From an uncultured Parabacteroides sp. (GTDB lineage Bacteria > Bacteroidota > Bacteroidia > Bacteroidales > Tannerellaceae): a DNA stretch of 21,380 bases. The notes under the pieces were generated by a model. That model saw only the letters and a list, made by a program, of their open reading frames with translations, had not been told where the DNA came from and ran no database searches. Where the stretch lies: the NCBI RefSeq assembly GCF_902493135.1, contig NZ_CABUOD010000056.1, forward strand, positions 1 through 21,380. Reading direction: 5' to 3'. Position numbers and translations under genes: made by a program. Shown here piece by piece: positions 21,338-21,380 of the stretch. Within the stretch, counting starts at the first letter, position 1, and every line of letters begins with the position of its first letter.

Positions 21338-21380
21338 ATGAACAATTACGAAACCGTTTTCATTTTGACTCCCGTTTTGT
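21338..21380 (+). CDS. rpsF: 30S ribosomal protein bS6, N-terminal 14 codons (3' end outside window)
   Basis: ATG at 21338 begins MNNYETVFILTPVL, which matches the conserved start of bacterial S6 (M-x-x-YExxFILTPVL), the small-subunit protein that binds 16S rRNA with S18. Only 43 bases are in the window. A textbook promoter precedes it. In Bacteroidales rpsF normally leads an operon with rpsR and rplI, which would lie to the right. The preceding PUL is separated by a hairpin and is not part of this unit. Confidence 0.9.
   Translation, partial: MNNYETVFILTPVL

Overview
The window reads as chromosomal DNA of a Bacteroidales bacterium, Bacteroides/Parabacteroides-like. The reasons are the TAnnTTTG (-7) / TTTG (-33) promoters, the lack of strong Shine-Dalgarno sequences, a SusC/SusD pair driven by an ECF sigma/FecR pair, a DUF3467 gene near rpoC, and Bacteroidales-type housekeeping proteins. 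I lean towards Parabacteroides, but genus cannot be fixed by eye. No tRNA, rRNA, CRISPR array or insertion sequence was found.

Layout. (1) 1-1970: 3' part of rpoC, closed by a clear intrinsic terminator. (2) 2098-3848: a secreted endonuclease/exonuclease/phosphatase-fold protein and an AraC-type regulator, probably co-transcribed. (3) 3849-4185: a non-coding stretch with a consensus promoter and a strong terminator about 160 bases apart, which is a candidate small RNA. (4) 4186-4729: a DUF3467 gene convergent with a 56-residue two-helix membrane protein gene, sharing a bidirectional terminator. (5) 4868-8202: plsC-type acyltransferase (+), then a Wzi-like outer-membrane barrel and a secreted alpha/beta hydrolase on the minus strand. 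(6) 8203-8434: a divergent control region holding a palindromic repeat array with a period near 21-22 bases and a T11 tract, then a secreted alkaline-phosphatase-superfamily enzyme. (7) 9795-21025: a polysaccharide-utilisation-type locus (PUL): ECF sigma, a second 22-base-period palindromic array, FecR anti-sigma, SusC with an N-terminal STN signalling domain, SusD, a DUF6807 ('PmoA-like') lipoprotein, and two Tat-signal Gfo/Idh/MocA oxidoreductases. (8) 21338-end: start of rpsF behind a textbook Bacteroidetes promoter.

How the PUL should work (inference from family knowledge): SusC/SusD bind and import a glycan or glycoside. The STN domain of SusC signals through FecR to release the sigma factor, which raises expression of the locus. 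The unusual part is the enzyme set. There is no recognisable glycoside hydrolase, lyase or sulfatase, only two exported NAD(P)-type sugar oxidoreductases and a DUF6807 lipoprotein. This suggests processing through oxidised (keto-sugar) intermediates rather than plain hydrolysis, as known for Gfo/Idh/MocA-containing loci such as BT2156-BT2160 of B. thetaiotaomicron.

The SusC-to-oxidoreductase block is visibly more AT-rich than the phosphatase/sigma/FecR genes just upstream, which hints at a mosaic origin with a junction around 11600-11730.
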